From the NCBI GenBank assembly GCA_964247055.1, contig OZ176050.1:10230001-10294000 (forward strand): a stretch of DNA of 64,000 nucleotides, given 5' to 3'. The DNA is from Paragordius varius. Taxonomy: Eukaryota; Nematomorpha. Numbering within the stretch: the stretch's first letter is position 1; each line of letters opens with the position of its first letter. Below, piece after piece: positions 37,508 through 49,900 of this stretch. Both the position numbers and the translations under genes were made by a program. The notes beneath the pieces are model-generated. The model worked only from the letters and a program-made list of their open reading frames with translations. It ran no database searches and had not been told where the DNA came from.

Positions 37508-39346
37508 CTCTGGACACTGGTCTAACAGGTACCGAAGTTTTATAATTAAATGTATTTGGTAATTTTTCTTAAAATTGACACGAGGTAATAGCCAACTTGC
37601 GTTATATAAAAATAATTTATGGGTATTTTACACATTCATCGCTTTAAAATACGGGTATAATTTTGTAAAACTTTTTTAAATAATTTTAAAAATATATATG
37701 GAGCAAATATATTGTTTTAAAATACAGGATGCACTATTAACAAAAAAGAGATGATTAATTATCACATGCCGCAGATATCTTTTATTTTGACCAATCTCGT
37801 TTTATTACACTAGATATATTGTAAAATCTTTAAATTTATTATTTAGCGAATATAAATTGTAATAAAAAGGAATATATTTTTTTATGTTTTTTCATTAAAT
37901 TATTTTATGTTTAACTTATTAACATCTATTAAGTGCAGATAGTCTAATAAAGATAGAAATTCTATATAAAATAAATTTGTGAAGTTTTCTAAATAATAGC
38001 TAATTAAACGTTTTTGTACATATAATAAGTTTAATTAAAATATATTAAACTTTAACAGCGATTTAGAATATAGTAGTGATAAAATAAAATATTCGAAAAT
38101 TTCACCTTAATAGAATGAATGACTTAAAAATTTTATATTTATACATCTCGATTAACATTTGGAAGAATTTCTATTTTAGCGCATATGTTGGCTGAGGTAT
38201 ACAGTTTGTGTGTTAAACACTTTATTTACGGAGATAGAGCTAAAAAAGAATCTAATTCAAAAAAGGTGCATATATGAATAAAATGGAAGTCTTCGTAACT
38301 AATTATGAAGGGCAGACATGTCCTTTTCTGGAAAATTTTTACAAATACACAGTGTTTTATGTGGCTACGTATGTTCCATAGGGGCTCTTGCCAGGATCTA
38401 TAAATGAGTACGATGTTCGTTGCCCATATATGGGGGAATAATACGATCATTATAGTAATCTCATACTTCAAAGTTATGTTTTGGTGACTTGAGTTTGCCC
38501 AGCTGGATCGGCATTTACAAATAGGATATAATAACGGGCCACTTTTAAATAACACCCATTTTGGAGATTCGTATTTTTTCAAGGCCCCCTACTTTTAGGA
38601 ATCTTAATACAGATGCCCATTTTGAAAAGTGGTTTGACTAAAATCGGTGTAATTATAAACGAATTCACGTTTTCCGGAACAACATGGATATGGGTCTCGT
38701 TCAATTGGTTAACTCATTTCTTTTAAATTAATCTTTATCAACCAATTTAGACTCATAACAAAAATAAATTCATAAAAATAAATATTAATCAAGATAAAAA
38801 TGGCGGCGCACGTCTTTAAAAAGGTCATGTTAAACCGTTTCACAATAACCTTATTAATTAATGTAAATACTTTAATTTAACTTGATAAAGCCATACATAA
38901 TAATATTTTACCAAAATGTTAATAAACAATTACTAAAACTAATTAATTTAAAACTAGAACCGGAAAAATGCGCTCTTTAATTATAAGTCAAGGATAAAAG
39001 TGTACAAATGTCACTAATGTGCAAATATATCTCATTAATTGTTATTTTATTGATTTAAAATTATAAGGCAGTAGGTCCACCCCTCCCCCCTTTCCTTTCT
39101 ATAAACTACGTAATTTAATGGGAGAGACATACTAACACAACGAATAGTCTCTTAAACAAATATTATCATTTAATCGGACGTGATATATAATATAGTGTGT
39201 TATAAGTGATGTAAATTTACAAATTTCGGAGCAAATTTTTAACATTTTATATACAAATATAGACAACAAGAGTTTATTAATACTAAAAATTTTGGACAAC
39301 AATATATAATTATTGCATAATTTTTGCGTAAAAAAAGCCGTAAATT

Positions 39347-42300
39347 ATGACATTCAACAAAATAATATTGTATGGGTTAACTTTTGGGTGTTTATGTTTC
39401 GTCAATTATTTCATCATTGTTTCCCTACCCTTAAAATTGATTGATGGACAATACAAAGGTAAAATTATAATCTATATTATAATTAACGTATTCTAACTGT
39501 AAAAATTGAAATTATACGGAAAATGTTAATTTAAAAGACAAATATTTTTTTCTAGACAACCATATTTTTTAAATCTTGATTTTTCCTACATAGACTATTA
39601 AAGTACTATTTCAAATTAAATAATTGAGTACTAAAGATTTAAATCTCTACTATTACCCAAACAGATGGTTTATATTTTAAAATCAAGAGTTAAAAAATAT
39701 GGTTGTCTTTTAGAAAAAAAGTTATTTTAATTTTTACACTTTGTGCATATTTCATTTTTTACCGTATTTTATGATTGAAACTAATCCTTCAAAAAAATCA
39801 TGTGCAAGATATTTTTTATAAATACTCCAATTTTTATCATCGCAATGAATAATAAATATAATTAGCATATGATTAGTAATCTTTTTAGTTGTTATTGTAC
39901 CTGGAATCATTAAATTTACCCTACATTGCCGTTGATTAATTATATATCTTTATCATAAAACTCATCATATTTGTGGGTTATATATTTTGGATATAATTTT
40001 GATTTTTTAGGGACCACATCAATATACCATCCCTCATTTGGGCAAGATAACAATTTATTACCCATCTATGTTATAACACCCATAAATACTCAATCACTAT
40101 ATAGTCGGGCCCATTTAACCCGGTTAAGTCAAACTTTGAGCTTAGTTCCAAACATCAGATGGATTGTGGTCGAAGATAATGATGAACCTTCAGTTAAAAT
40201 ATCACGAATACTGCGTGAATTTCCCCATCCCCACTTACATCTCTGGTATCATAAACAATATGTAAGACGATTTTTACATTTGAACTTTTAGTTAAATTAA
40301 TGATATAATTTTTATGGAGGATTATTCATATACGGAGCTATAAAGATATTTTTATAATTTGCTTTAAAATGGAATTATATATTTTACATTGCATATACTA
40401 AGTCATTTAAGGTAATTTGTTCCTTCATTACTATAAAATTAAAAAATACCAAAAATCCCTAATATTAATTTTTTAAATCTTTGGAATGTGTTTTGATGAT
40501 ATTTAGCCAAAATTTAAGTATTATATAATTTCATACAAGTTGGGAGAATTTGTTTTAAATAATATAAATGCTTGGTAGTTTTTGGATAAAAGCTTAGAGC
40601 TTGCCATTCAATTTTGTCATTCCCTTTATGATGTCACCATATCTGACATAATTTGTTGAATTAGCAATATAAACTTTTATTTTGTTACATATTTTAGGCA
40701 GATAAGTTACCCCGTTATGTAAATAACGGTGGTAGCCCTAATTTATTCTTTTATAGATGACGTAATATACTCAAGGCAATCATAATCGAGATAGAATAAT
40801 AACGTATTGTCAATTTTTACTGTAAAAAAACAAAATGTAATAGCGTAAAGTAGAAAATTTACCAATAGTATTAAAAAAAGATACACGGCATAAATTAAAA
40901 TATCTAAATTTTAACCGAAATTTTAACTCAATAAATGGGGTGTTTTAGTTTAGTTTCTGCAAATATATACAAAAACAGTATTTCAAACGCTCACCAGATG
41001 ACTATACATTTTATCTAAGTCATTCAATCCAAATAACATTGTTTTGAGATCAAATCAATCACTTTAGAAAAAACTTTCAAAATATTTGTGCAGAATACCA
41101 GTGATCATTTCAAAGGCTGTGCCCAAAGAAACTTAGCCCTTGCTTGGTTAAGACTCCACATGTTGCGATTGGAAAAAAATGCTTCTTATATCCCTGAAGA
41201 TACGTTTGATCGTTCCGATAACAATACATTTTATTTGATGCATGCGCAAACATTTCCCAGCACGTTTACTTTAATGTATGAGGGGATGATTCCCAACGAT
41301 ACCGCAATCAATGATGTTGCTACTAATCCGGGCATAATTTATTTTGCTGATGATGATAATACCTATGATTTAGAATTGTTTCGAGAGGTAGAAATTTTAT
41401 ATAGGATATTTTTATCACACGTAGTAGAGTAAAAGTAGAGATGATGGTCCATTAAAAAATAAGGCTTATTTCCAATATATGCTTTTAAGTTAAATTGTAA
41501 ACAACATATTTTGATTTAGTTTATCTACGATTCCTTAAAATTCTAACTTAAATTAGCATTCAAAACGTTGGACCTACATTTGTGATTCCTTATTCTTTAA
41601 ATGGCGAATTTTGTTTGAGAAAATTTTTGGATTTGTAAATATTATAATAAAAAGATATATTTGTTTTTGTATTTAAAAATTTCTTAAATATGCGATATCT
41701 TCAACTGAAACATTAAAATTTTATGATATAATATACTTAACTTAAATAATATTTATATTTAAATAACTTATAACCTTATTTGCGATTTAAGTCCAATAAA
41801 TGTTTAGTATGGAAAATGCGAAAATTTAATAAAAAGGGCTTTGTAAAAGTGAGCTGCTCAATTGATATATTTTTGATTTAAATGAAAAGCTTAAAAAATA
41901 ATGTATAAATATATGATCTAATTTTCTATCTGAGAAATAGAATTAGCATACTCTTTGGTAAATACACGTTTTAAAGTTTTTATTATATTCATATATCCCT
42001 GATATATGAATATATTTTCTTTAATCAAATAATTTTAAATTCGACACTTTAAATAATAAACTTATTTAAAATAACTAATTAGATGAGATCCATAAAGTAT
42101 TTGGGCGTATGGCCTGTTGCGTTTTGCGGGGGACTTTTGGTTGAAAGGCCCTTAGTCAAAGAGGGTAAAGTAGTGGATTGGTTAGTCCAGTATCTTAAGA
42201 AATCTCGACCTATGCCAATAGATATGGCTGGATTTGCCGTTCACACAGACGTCTTACTCAAGCAAAAACAGGATGTGTATTTTTATGAATATATAAATCC

Positions 42301-42846
42301 AGGTAATTTCTTTTCATAAAAATATATGGCATAGCCAACTTTATTTTTTTTTAATACTGCGTCGCTTGAATCATCTTATTTTTAATATATAACCATATTG
42401 TTTTAAGATGGTTTGGAATCGGGATTCGTAAAGCGATTGGCCAACTTAACTGATCTGGAACCACTGGCTAGTAATTGCACCAAAGTAAACTTTTATTTTA
42501 ATCTTCTAACACCAATATACAAATAAAATCGATTTTCAAGAAATAAGAATCATCAATTAGGAGTTTAGTAAACAAAATTTTTAAGCGGCTTTACATTCTT
42601 ATTGTAATTGTTAGTTCAAATATATGAGGTGTGAGATACTTATCTTTAACAGTATTAAGCTGAAAATCTATAAGGATAAGATTTAACTAATATATAAAAA
42701 ATGATTCTCTATAAGTTTTATTGAATATTTTTTTATGAATTTAGATATTGGTTTGGCATACTAAAACGGCAATGGCAAATACAGAACTTGAGGAGGAATT
42801 CTCAAAAAATTATCAAAGAAACTCATCCGATGGACTCGATATATGA
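39347..42846 (+). CDS. GT43 beta-1,3-glucuronosyltransferase (GlcAT-I/B3GAT type), complete
   Basis: Six exons: 39347-39458, 40011-40261, 41094-41387, 42083-42302, 42408-42484 and 42745-42846 (stop included), giving 351 residues; B3GAT enzymes are about 325-350. Exon 1 encodes a type II signal anchor (hydrophobic residues about 6-29), as in Golgi enzymes. The GT43 domain follows: PIYVITPINTQSLYSRAHLT; IRWIVVEDNDEP (UDP contact); KGCAQRNLALAWLR; FADDDNTYDLELF with the metal-binding DDD at 207-209; GVWPVAFCGGLLVERP with the likely catalytic Glu at 240; PIDMAGFAVHTDVLL; LTDLEPLASNCTKILVWHTKT with the conserved His at 323. GlcAT-I adds the last glucuronic acid of the proteoglycan linker tetrasaccharide; GlcAT-P/S make HNK-1-type caps. 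The sequence favours GT43 firmly, the subtype less so. All intron phases agree. Confidence 0.93.
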
Positions 42847-42883
42847 AAAAATTTACACTCGTGTTTTTATCAAATATTTATGT

Positions 42884-42889
42884 AATAAA
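42884..42889 (+). promoter_or_regulatory. Poly(A) signal of the GT43 gene
   Basis: AATAAA 38 nt past the stop codon. Confidence 0.45.
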
Positions 42890-44096
42890 TATTTTTCATA
42901 TAAATCTATAGCGATTAAAACTCTATCAATTATACCATTATTTATAACCAAATGTAGTATAGTTAGGTTTATATAAAAAATATGGACAACTAAAATTACA
43001 TGGACGCATAAAATTATATTAATAAAAATATTAATTAGTTTAGTATTGTTCGATTTGAAGGCAATTTAAACACAACTTTATATGGGTTTCAAAAACATTG
43101 CCAACATAAATTATATCGTTATTTAATATAGCTTTTACGACTTACATCTTAGTCCTTTAATATAAAAAAAGCGATACGTAATTTAAATTTTTGTAAAAAA
43201 TGGCGCGAAAAAGCTTGATAAAAAAACTTTTTATAAAAAAATATACAACAGTGTGACAGGTTATATAGTTAATACAAAATCTTTAATTTGGCCTAGGGTA
43301 ATCTATTAGTTAGTTATTCTAAATTAATAGATTACATTTATAACAAAATGGCTAGAATTAATTAGACTTTATTTTTATAGAGATATCCGAAATATTCTTA
43401 TGCGTTCTGCTCTAAAATCACGATTTTTTAAATGGCGTCAAATTTTACTTATTTTTCATAAAATATTTGAGCGGATTTTTTTAAAATAACCATATTTTCG
43501 AAAAAAACCCTTTTTTAATGTCATAATTTAGCATATGTTTAAATTTTTGCGCAATCTTCGCATTTTTGAGTCTATTTTAAGATAACCACCCCATTTTTGA
43601 AGGGCGAAAATATTTGGGACTTTTGGTGCATACATCTAAAAATTAAAATTTTATAAAATATTTGCTTTTTATATATGCTTTATGATATATTTTTAGTTAT
43701 ATTTTAGAATGAAGAATTTAGCCTTCACCAATTTATTTACATGCGTAAATTTTTGGTAAGAGGTGCCACATTATAAATAACTTTCTTAAATCATTTTTAA
43801 GGGTAACAAACGCATCATGATAATCATGAACCTTTTTCCTATAATATATATTTTATTAGATATTGGACGCATTGTTAAATATTAAAATTTTAAAACTACA
43901 TGCATGTTTACATATAATTTTAAAGAGAACGTAATTTGATTTATATTTTTTTATATTAGTTCGAAATGACCTCAAAGCCTAGTACATAGAATGCATATTG
44001 TCAAACACCCTCATTATAACCTTAATCTAATAAACTATGTTATATCATGTTCTAATTATTTATTTTTAGCCAACTATATTAAAAGATCAATGTTCG

Positions 44097-44137
<41 letters not shown>

Positions 44138-44458
44138 ACATATAAGGGTATATAAGGTACCTAAACGTAAAAATCAAGGTTATATTACTATCCTATAAAT
44201 AAACAGTGTTAAAGCCAAAATCGTATAGAGAGATAGTGTATCAAATTTACATTTTACATGTTATAAATCAATGAGTGCTTTGGCTAATAAAATTGGGGTC
44301 AAATACTTTATAATAGAAATAAATATCAAAAATCTCCAAACAAGCTAAAATCACTATTTTTTATAACCATTTTAGCCGCGTAAAACCTTCACATATTTTT
44401 AATAATAGAAGACACATTAAAAAACTAAAACGATTTTCATATCTCCTAAACTTTTTAA

Positions 44459-45038
44459 CACTTCGATTCAAATTGGGGTATCTAAATACCCCAGACTATA
44501 TTTAGATTTATATTTTAAAAAATTACTGAAAGAAATGGTCTTAATTTAAATTTATGCTTCTATCCTAATCAAAATTATATAAATAAGCCGAAATACCTAA
44601 ATAAAATTTGGTTTTGAAAAAAAAGTTCCATATCAAACTACTTCGACGCCATTTTTATTTTACAGCATTTTTGCAAAATATCGTGTTTATTTGATTTTAA
44701 AGCTAAAATGAAAGCTAATTTTTTATTTAAATGACATCTAACATTAATAGAAAAATAAAAAATGGTTTATTTTATATTGTTATTTAATTTTACCATTTCA
44801 CACATGTCACGTTGACGAAATTTTTACCTTTCGGTTTTAGCTTAAAATAAATAATATCAAGTGTTTTTGAATAAATTTTTTTATATATTTTGGTTTATTA
44901 ATGTTATAAATGTGCATATTTTTGCCAGGTTTCGATTCCTTCTATATTTTTTAAATTATTCAATTTTAAAAAGGCCTGGGGTATCCAATTATCCCAATTT
45001 GAATCGAAGGACTAAAATGAATGTGTTGTATCCAAGTG
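44459..45038 (+). mobile_element. TTAA-type MITE, reference full-length copy
   Basis: 580 bp with TTAA at both flanks (44455-44458 and 45039-45042). The left end is CACTTCGATTCAAATTGGGG; the right end, reversed, is CACTTGGATACAACACATTC followed by ATTTTAGTCCTTCGATTCAA. The right end therefore carries about 27 extra bases before the shared inverted segment. Each end has a hairpin of GGGGTAT...ATACCCC form. TTAA targets point to piggyBac-like mobilisation, though the ends are not the canonical CCC. No open frame. Confidence 0.8.
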
Positions 45039-45136
45039 TTAATTAAAACTTTGGGATAATGCTAAATAATATTTATAAAATTTCTAGGCAATTTTTAAAA
45101 TATTGTTTGATGTAAGATATTGTATTATATATATAT

Positions 45137-45777
45137 ACTAGCGTAAATCTCGTGCTGCTACGCAGCCCGAGGAAGTCCTTCGGACTTCTGGGGGGGGGGT
45201 TTCGAAGTTTGGATTTGAATGGGTCTACCGGTTTTCCGGTACCAGATCACAAAGTTACATGAGGAATCAGATTTTAGCGGGTAGCTCCTTACCCAGCAGC
45301 TATCATCAAAGAAACGCCTGACTAAAATTTTTGCCTTTTAACAGGGAATACGTGGAATCCATATTGAATTTTTACGGTATCATACCTAGGGCGAAAAATA
45401 GATTAAAAAAATTATTTTTGTGGACTTTGTTTTTTGAAAAAAATATGGCATTTTACGGGGATAGCGGGTAAAAAGAGGGCCTATGTTCGGCGCAATCGAA
45501 AAGTAAACAAAAATCATATTTGAAATAGAATGGACCAACACGTTCTCCAGAAAATTGCCTCAAAGACACGATTTTTGTGGACTTTTGTTTTCTAAAAAAC
45601 CCGTTTTTCACACGGGGTGGGCCCGAACTGGGGGCCTATTTCAAAAAAAGGGCGAAGCTATTGTCGGGGCATTCATTAATGATTATATTTTTTCGAAGTT
45701 TGGATTTGAATGGGTCTACCGGTTTTCCTGTACCAGATCACAAAGTCAGCATTTTCCATTTTTATAAATATATAGAT
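45137..45777 (+). mobile_element. G+C-rich unclassified interspersed repeat
   Basis: It begins CTAGCGTAAATCTCGTGCTG after a TA run and ends near TTTATAAATATATAGA. It holds a hairpin (GAAGTCC, three-base loop, GGACTTC), a run of ten G, and a 55-bp direct repeat at 45201-45255 and 45692-45746 with about one mismatch. A reverse copy with shared blocks (CCACCCCGTGT, TCGCGTCTTTGAG, GGCCCATTC) lies around 21160-21700. The base composition contrasts sharply with the surroundings. Class not recognised. Confidence 0.55.
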
Positions 45778-46952
45778 TTAAAGGTCCTGATATATTTTTA
45801 GGTGTAAATAGGTCTAAATAGTGAAATATTTAAAATTGGGTTTGACTGGGTTTGACTGTGATAATGATAAGTTAGTGTTATATCGTAAATATGCAGCATA
45901 ATCATAATTGTGGTAGATTAATTTTAGTAATAAAATTCTTGTAAGCATGGATGCTCCCTAATGTTGTCTTAAAAATTTAAATTTATCATTTTCAAATTAA
46001 CTTTCATAATTTTTTTCAAGTCCTTTTCTATGATTTTAACAGGTTAAAAAATAGCCAAACACATAAATTCCAATATATAAAAATTATTTTTATAACGCAT
46101 GTTTTGGTTATAGCTAAAAAATTATTTAACAATAATGATAATCAGCTTAATGACATTTTGGCCGTTTCCATATCTCCTGTAGACTCTCATCTACTTAAAT
46201 CGAAAAAATTCTTTTTGAGCAAATTTTTTCAAATTTGATGTAAATGATCTGTGAAATGGGTCCCTCCTTTTTAGTTTTGGAAGACTTAAATTTTTAGATG
46301 GAGCAAAATGGGCTCTCACAATCTGAAAAAAATAGGAATGTATAATAGAAATAAACGTGAAAAAAAGCCCATAACAATATATATTTTTGGAACATGAAGG
46401 AAAACGCTTTAAATTTTAAGATATGTCAATAAAAGGCAAAGTTCTAATAATAATTAATAAACGGTTGCGGATTTTGCAAAAACTGGAGCCATAAATTACA
46501 ACCGATGCAGCCCCAAAATTTATACAATCGTTGGTTGAATGTCTAATTTAAAATCGAAGTTTCCTTATAATTTTCGTAAATCTGGATTTTATTATAACTA
46601 GAGATTAATTTAAGGCTTTTCTATTTTAACGTTAAAGTCGAAGATTTTCTAGCTATAAATTTATGATTTTGATAATAAAATTAAAAATTACGCACGGCTA
46701 AAATCCTATACTCCCTCTTCCTAAAATATATGCCATATTAAAAATTAATTAATATAATGTTATATTGCCAAAGTTTTTATGGTAATTTAAAACTAGCAAT
46801 GTAAATAAATTCCAATTGTAAAAATTTAAATATATATTGGGACCATTTTTTAGACTTGAATGCCCAAATTCCCTCTAAATAATATGAAATTTCAAGGTAT
46901 AAAATGGACTCCAAAGTTTGATACGTTATAAAATGGATATAAATATATATTA

Positions 46953-46958
46953 TTTATT
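46953..46958 (-). promoter_or_regulatory. Poly(A) signal of MFAP1
   Basis: AATAAA on the minus strand about 40 nt past the MFAP1 stop codon. Confidence 0.45.
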
Positions 46959-46997
46959 CATAATATAAGAATAAGGGACATAAAAGACATAAGAAAA

Positions 46998-49900
46998 TTA
47001 GTTTTTTCGCGCAGACGGGCGAACGAAATTTTGTTTCATACCACCTGCTTGATTTTGAACAAATTTGGCATTTTGCGGATTGTGTGTTGTCCAAGGTGAA
47101 TCAAAAGCTGTGGTATCTTGATCCACCAAATGAGTATATTTCGTTCGACCAGCTTTCCCAAAGTTTTTAACCTATGCATATGATATTCCAAAATTATATA
47201 ACTTAAATATAAATTTTAATTAAATAATGATTTGGTATTATAGAAAATGAACGTAAAAAGTAAAGGGTAATTTTTTTAAAACAAACTTTTTAAAACCTTG
47301 AAATTTTTTACATAAACTATGCGATTGTAACTAAATATTTAATAGACTATGCCTTAAAATAACCAATGAGTTAGAGTAAACAATTAAATTATACAGATCA
47401 AATGTAAAAAACTTACGGCAATATTTTTATATGAATACAACGCTACTTTTTTAAATCTTGATCATTTATAGTTTTATAAAACTATAATTTTTACCAATTT
47501 ACATTACGATTACTTATTTTGCAACACAAAACTATGAGTTACATAAAAATGATCAAGGTTAATAATATAAATGTCATTTCAACAAAAAATATTTTTCGTT
47601 TTTACGTTTTGTCTGTATAATTTCAATGTTTAACATTTGATAAAAAAAAACCTGCATAATTTTGGGCATAATTGTTTTATCGAAATGATCTTCGAGAGTC
47701 GGGGCACTGACATCCCGTTTGAATACATCCTCTTCTTCGTCCTAGAAAAAAATAGAAAAAGCTTAATTTTTCTATAAAATTTACACGAATTCAATAAATA
47801 AGGCATAAGATTTAGGTTCAATATTTTTATAAATGAGTTGAAATTTTAACTTTCGTTACAATATTTGTTTCAGTTAAAGAATTATCATTAAAATTCAAAT
47901 GTTTACTCAAACAAAAATATCACTCCTTAAAGCAATTAATATCTATAAAATGGACGCACTGAAAGTATTCCAAGCAAATCCAAATTAATAATCATTCAAA
48001 AACAAAGTTTGTTGGACATTTGCTTATTATAGATCATCATAAAGAAATAAATACCAATACACTAAAATAATCCATACCTAACTTCATTATTTACCATACA
48101 TCAAAAAGTGGCAAATTGTAAAATAAGACTACACTACAACTTACAAGGTAAAAAGCACCCCGATGGTAATATTTTTGTAAGAAGCGATATTTGCCTTTTG
48201 CAGCTTTATTGGTTATAAGTTTGGGATTTATGCGAAGATGTTCGGCTCTTTCCTCCTCAGTCATATTGTGCCATCTTTCGATTTCTTCACGTTCCCTGAC
48301 CAACCTGTGCAAAATATTATGATTTATGTTTTCAATATTACTCTATTAAAATATCAAAAAAATGGAGGTATATAATATTAAAAAGATTATATAATATCTT
48401 ATGAGTTATGATAGATTATAAGTAAATTTGCGATCCTAAAATAACATAACCATAATCCGGTGACAAAAAAACTATAGACCTAATTATTTAAAAATTCATT
48501 AATAAAATTATTATGATATATAATTATTATTATCAAAAAAATGTAAAACTAAAAGAATAGGAATTCGTATAAGAAAACCCATACCTTCTCATCTTTGATT
48601 TTATATAACCTATGGTTAAATGGGTAATACCCTATTTCAAATTTTACATTATAGGTTATATAAAATCAAGATTCAAAATAATGGTGTTCTTTAGCTATAA
48701 AACTAGGTATAGACCTCGAATCGCTTAATTATAATCTAGAATTAGCCAGATCAAGAAAAGATTGGAAAAAACGGTTGTACCGTCATTTAATGGCGAATCC
48801 CCATACAAATGAATGATGATGATAATATTTTTAACACATTTTTATAAAATAAAATAAATAAAATTGCATCATATGCCAACCTTTCCCTATCCTCTTTATC
48901 CCGTTTAAGTCTTGCATTTTCTCGATCCCTCCACCCATTATAGTTTTCATCTTCGTCAATCTCGTCAGCCGTATCAATGTCATCAAGGCGAGCCGAAATG
49001 GGGGCGTGATGATCACTTGAATGTAACAGAAGCGTTCCAGTCGTATTGTAGGATGGGTTGAGAATTGCCCCTGAACCACCACCACCGGTCTCGTTGGCAT
49101 TTGCAATGGCACGTTCACGTTTTAATTCTTCCTCTAGGATCTATTTTCATTATATATATGACTAAGAGATAATTTTTGCATTATAATTACATATAAATCC
49201 AGAACTTTCACCTATTCGCTTAGGTCATACAATTCGATAGATATAATGCAGTTTTGGCATTCAAAATCTGCCATTAAATGCATAATGTACGAGTCCAATA
49301 CTCTAGTCCCGCTAACCATCAAGCCTCACGCCTATAAATCCAATTGTTACCTCCACACGTTTAGATTATTAACAGCGGAGGTCAATTTTGAATGTTTTGC
49401 AAAACATATTTTACCTGGCAAGGAGGTTTTCACAGGAGCGTAATGAAAATATAGATCATTTGTAATTAAATTACACAACATGAACATTCGGATTCAATAT
49501 GTCATAGTAATTAAATTTAAAGATTAAACGAAAACACAATTTAGACTTAAAACTAAGCACAATTAATTACTTTTAGGGTTTCGCGTCTTTTTTCTTCAGC
49601 CAATTTCCTTGCTTTGATTTCGGCTTGACGGATGGCCTCTTCGTCATCTTCGCGTTCTTTGATGGTTACCCGATCTTTTCTACAAACGAGCAAAAAGGAA
49701 ATAATAATTTGCAAATAATTTTTTAATCTAACGCACCGCTTAATATATTGGTTGAGGGAACATTAAATTATACATTAAAAATTATAAAAAAGTTGAATAT
49801 GTTACGAATTGGCATTCTTTTACCACAAAATATCATGTAAAAAATGTTTTGTCAATGTTTTATTCAACCAATTTATATTGCGTACCCGTACTTTTTGATG

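Larger units (their letters stand above)
35612..39346. other. Intergenic region between divergent TCTP and GT43 genes
   Basis: The TCTP and glucuronosyltransferase promoters must lie here; no clear TATA or initiator stood out in the A+T-rich background. It contains a partial TTAA-type MITE (about 35985-36460) and a 25-bp direct repeat (37054-37078 and 37483-37507). A 118-codon open frame at 38226-38582 on the minus strand has no recognisable motifs. Confidence 0.45.
42847..46997. other. Intergenic region between convergent GT43 and MFAP1 genes
   Basis: Contains an (AT)n tract (about 44099-44134), the best TTAA-type MITE copy (44459-45038) and the G+C-rich unclassified repeat (45137-45777). 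No gene was recognised in the remainder. Confidence 0.5.

Noticed and set aside
38226-38582. 118-codon minus-strand open frame; the opposite strand also reads GLLPGSINEYDVRCPYMGE between stops
   Set aside because: No family recognised on either strand and no splice partners; possibly an old transposon or gene remnant, but not supportable.
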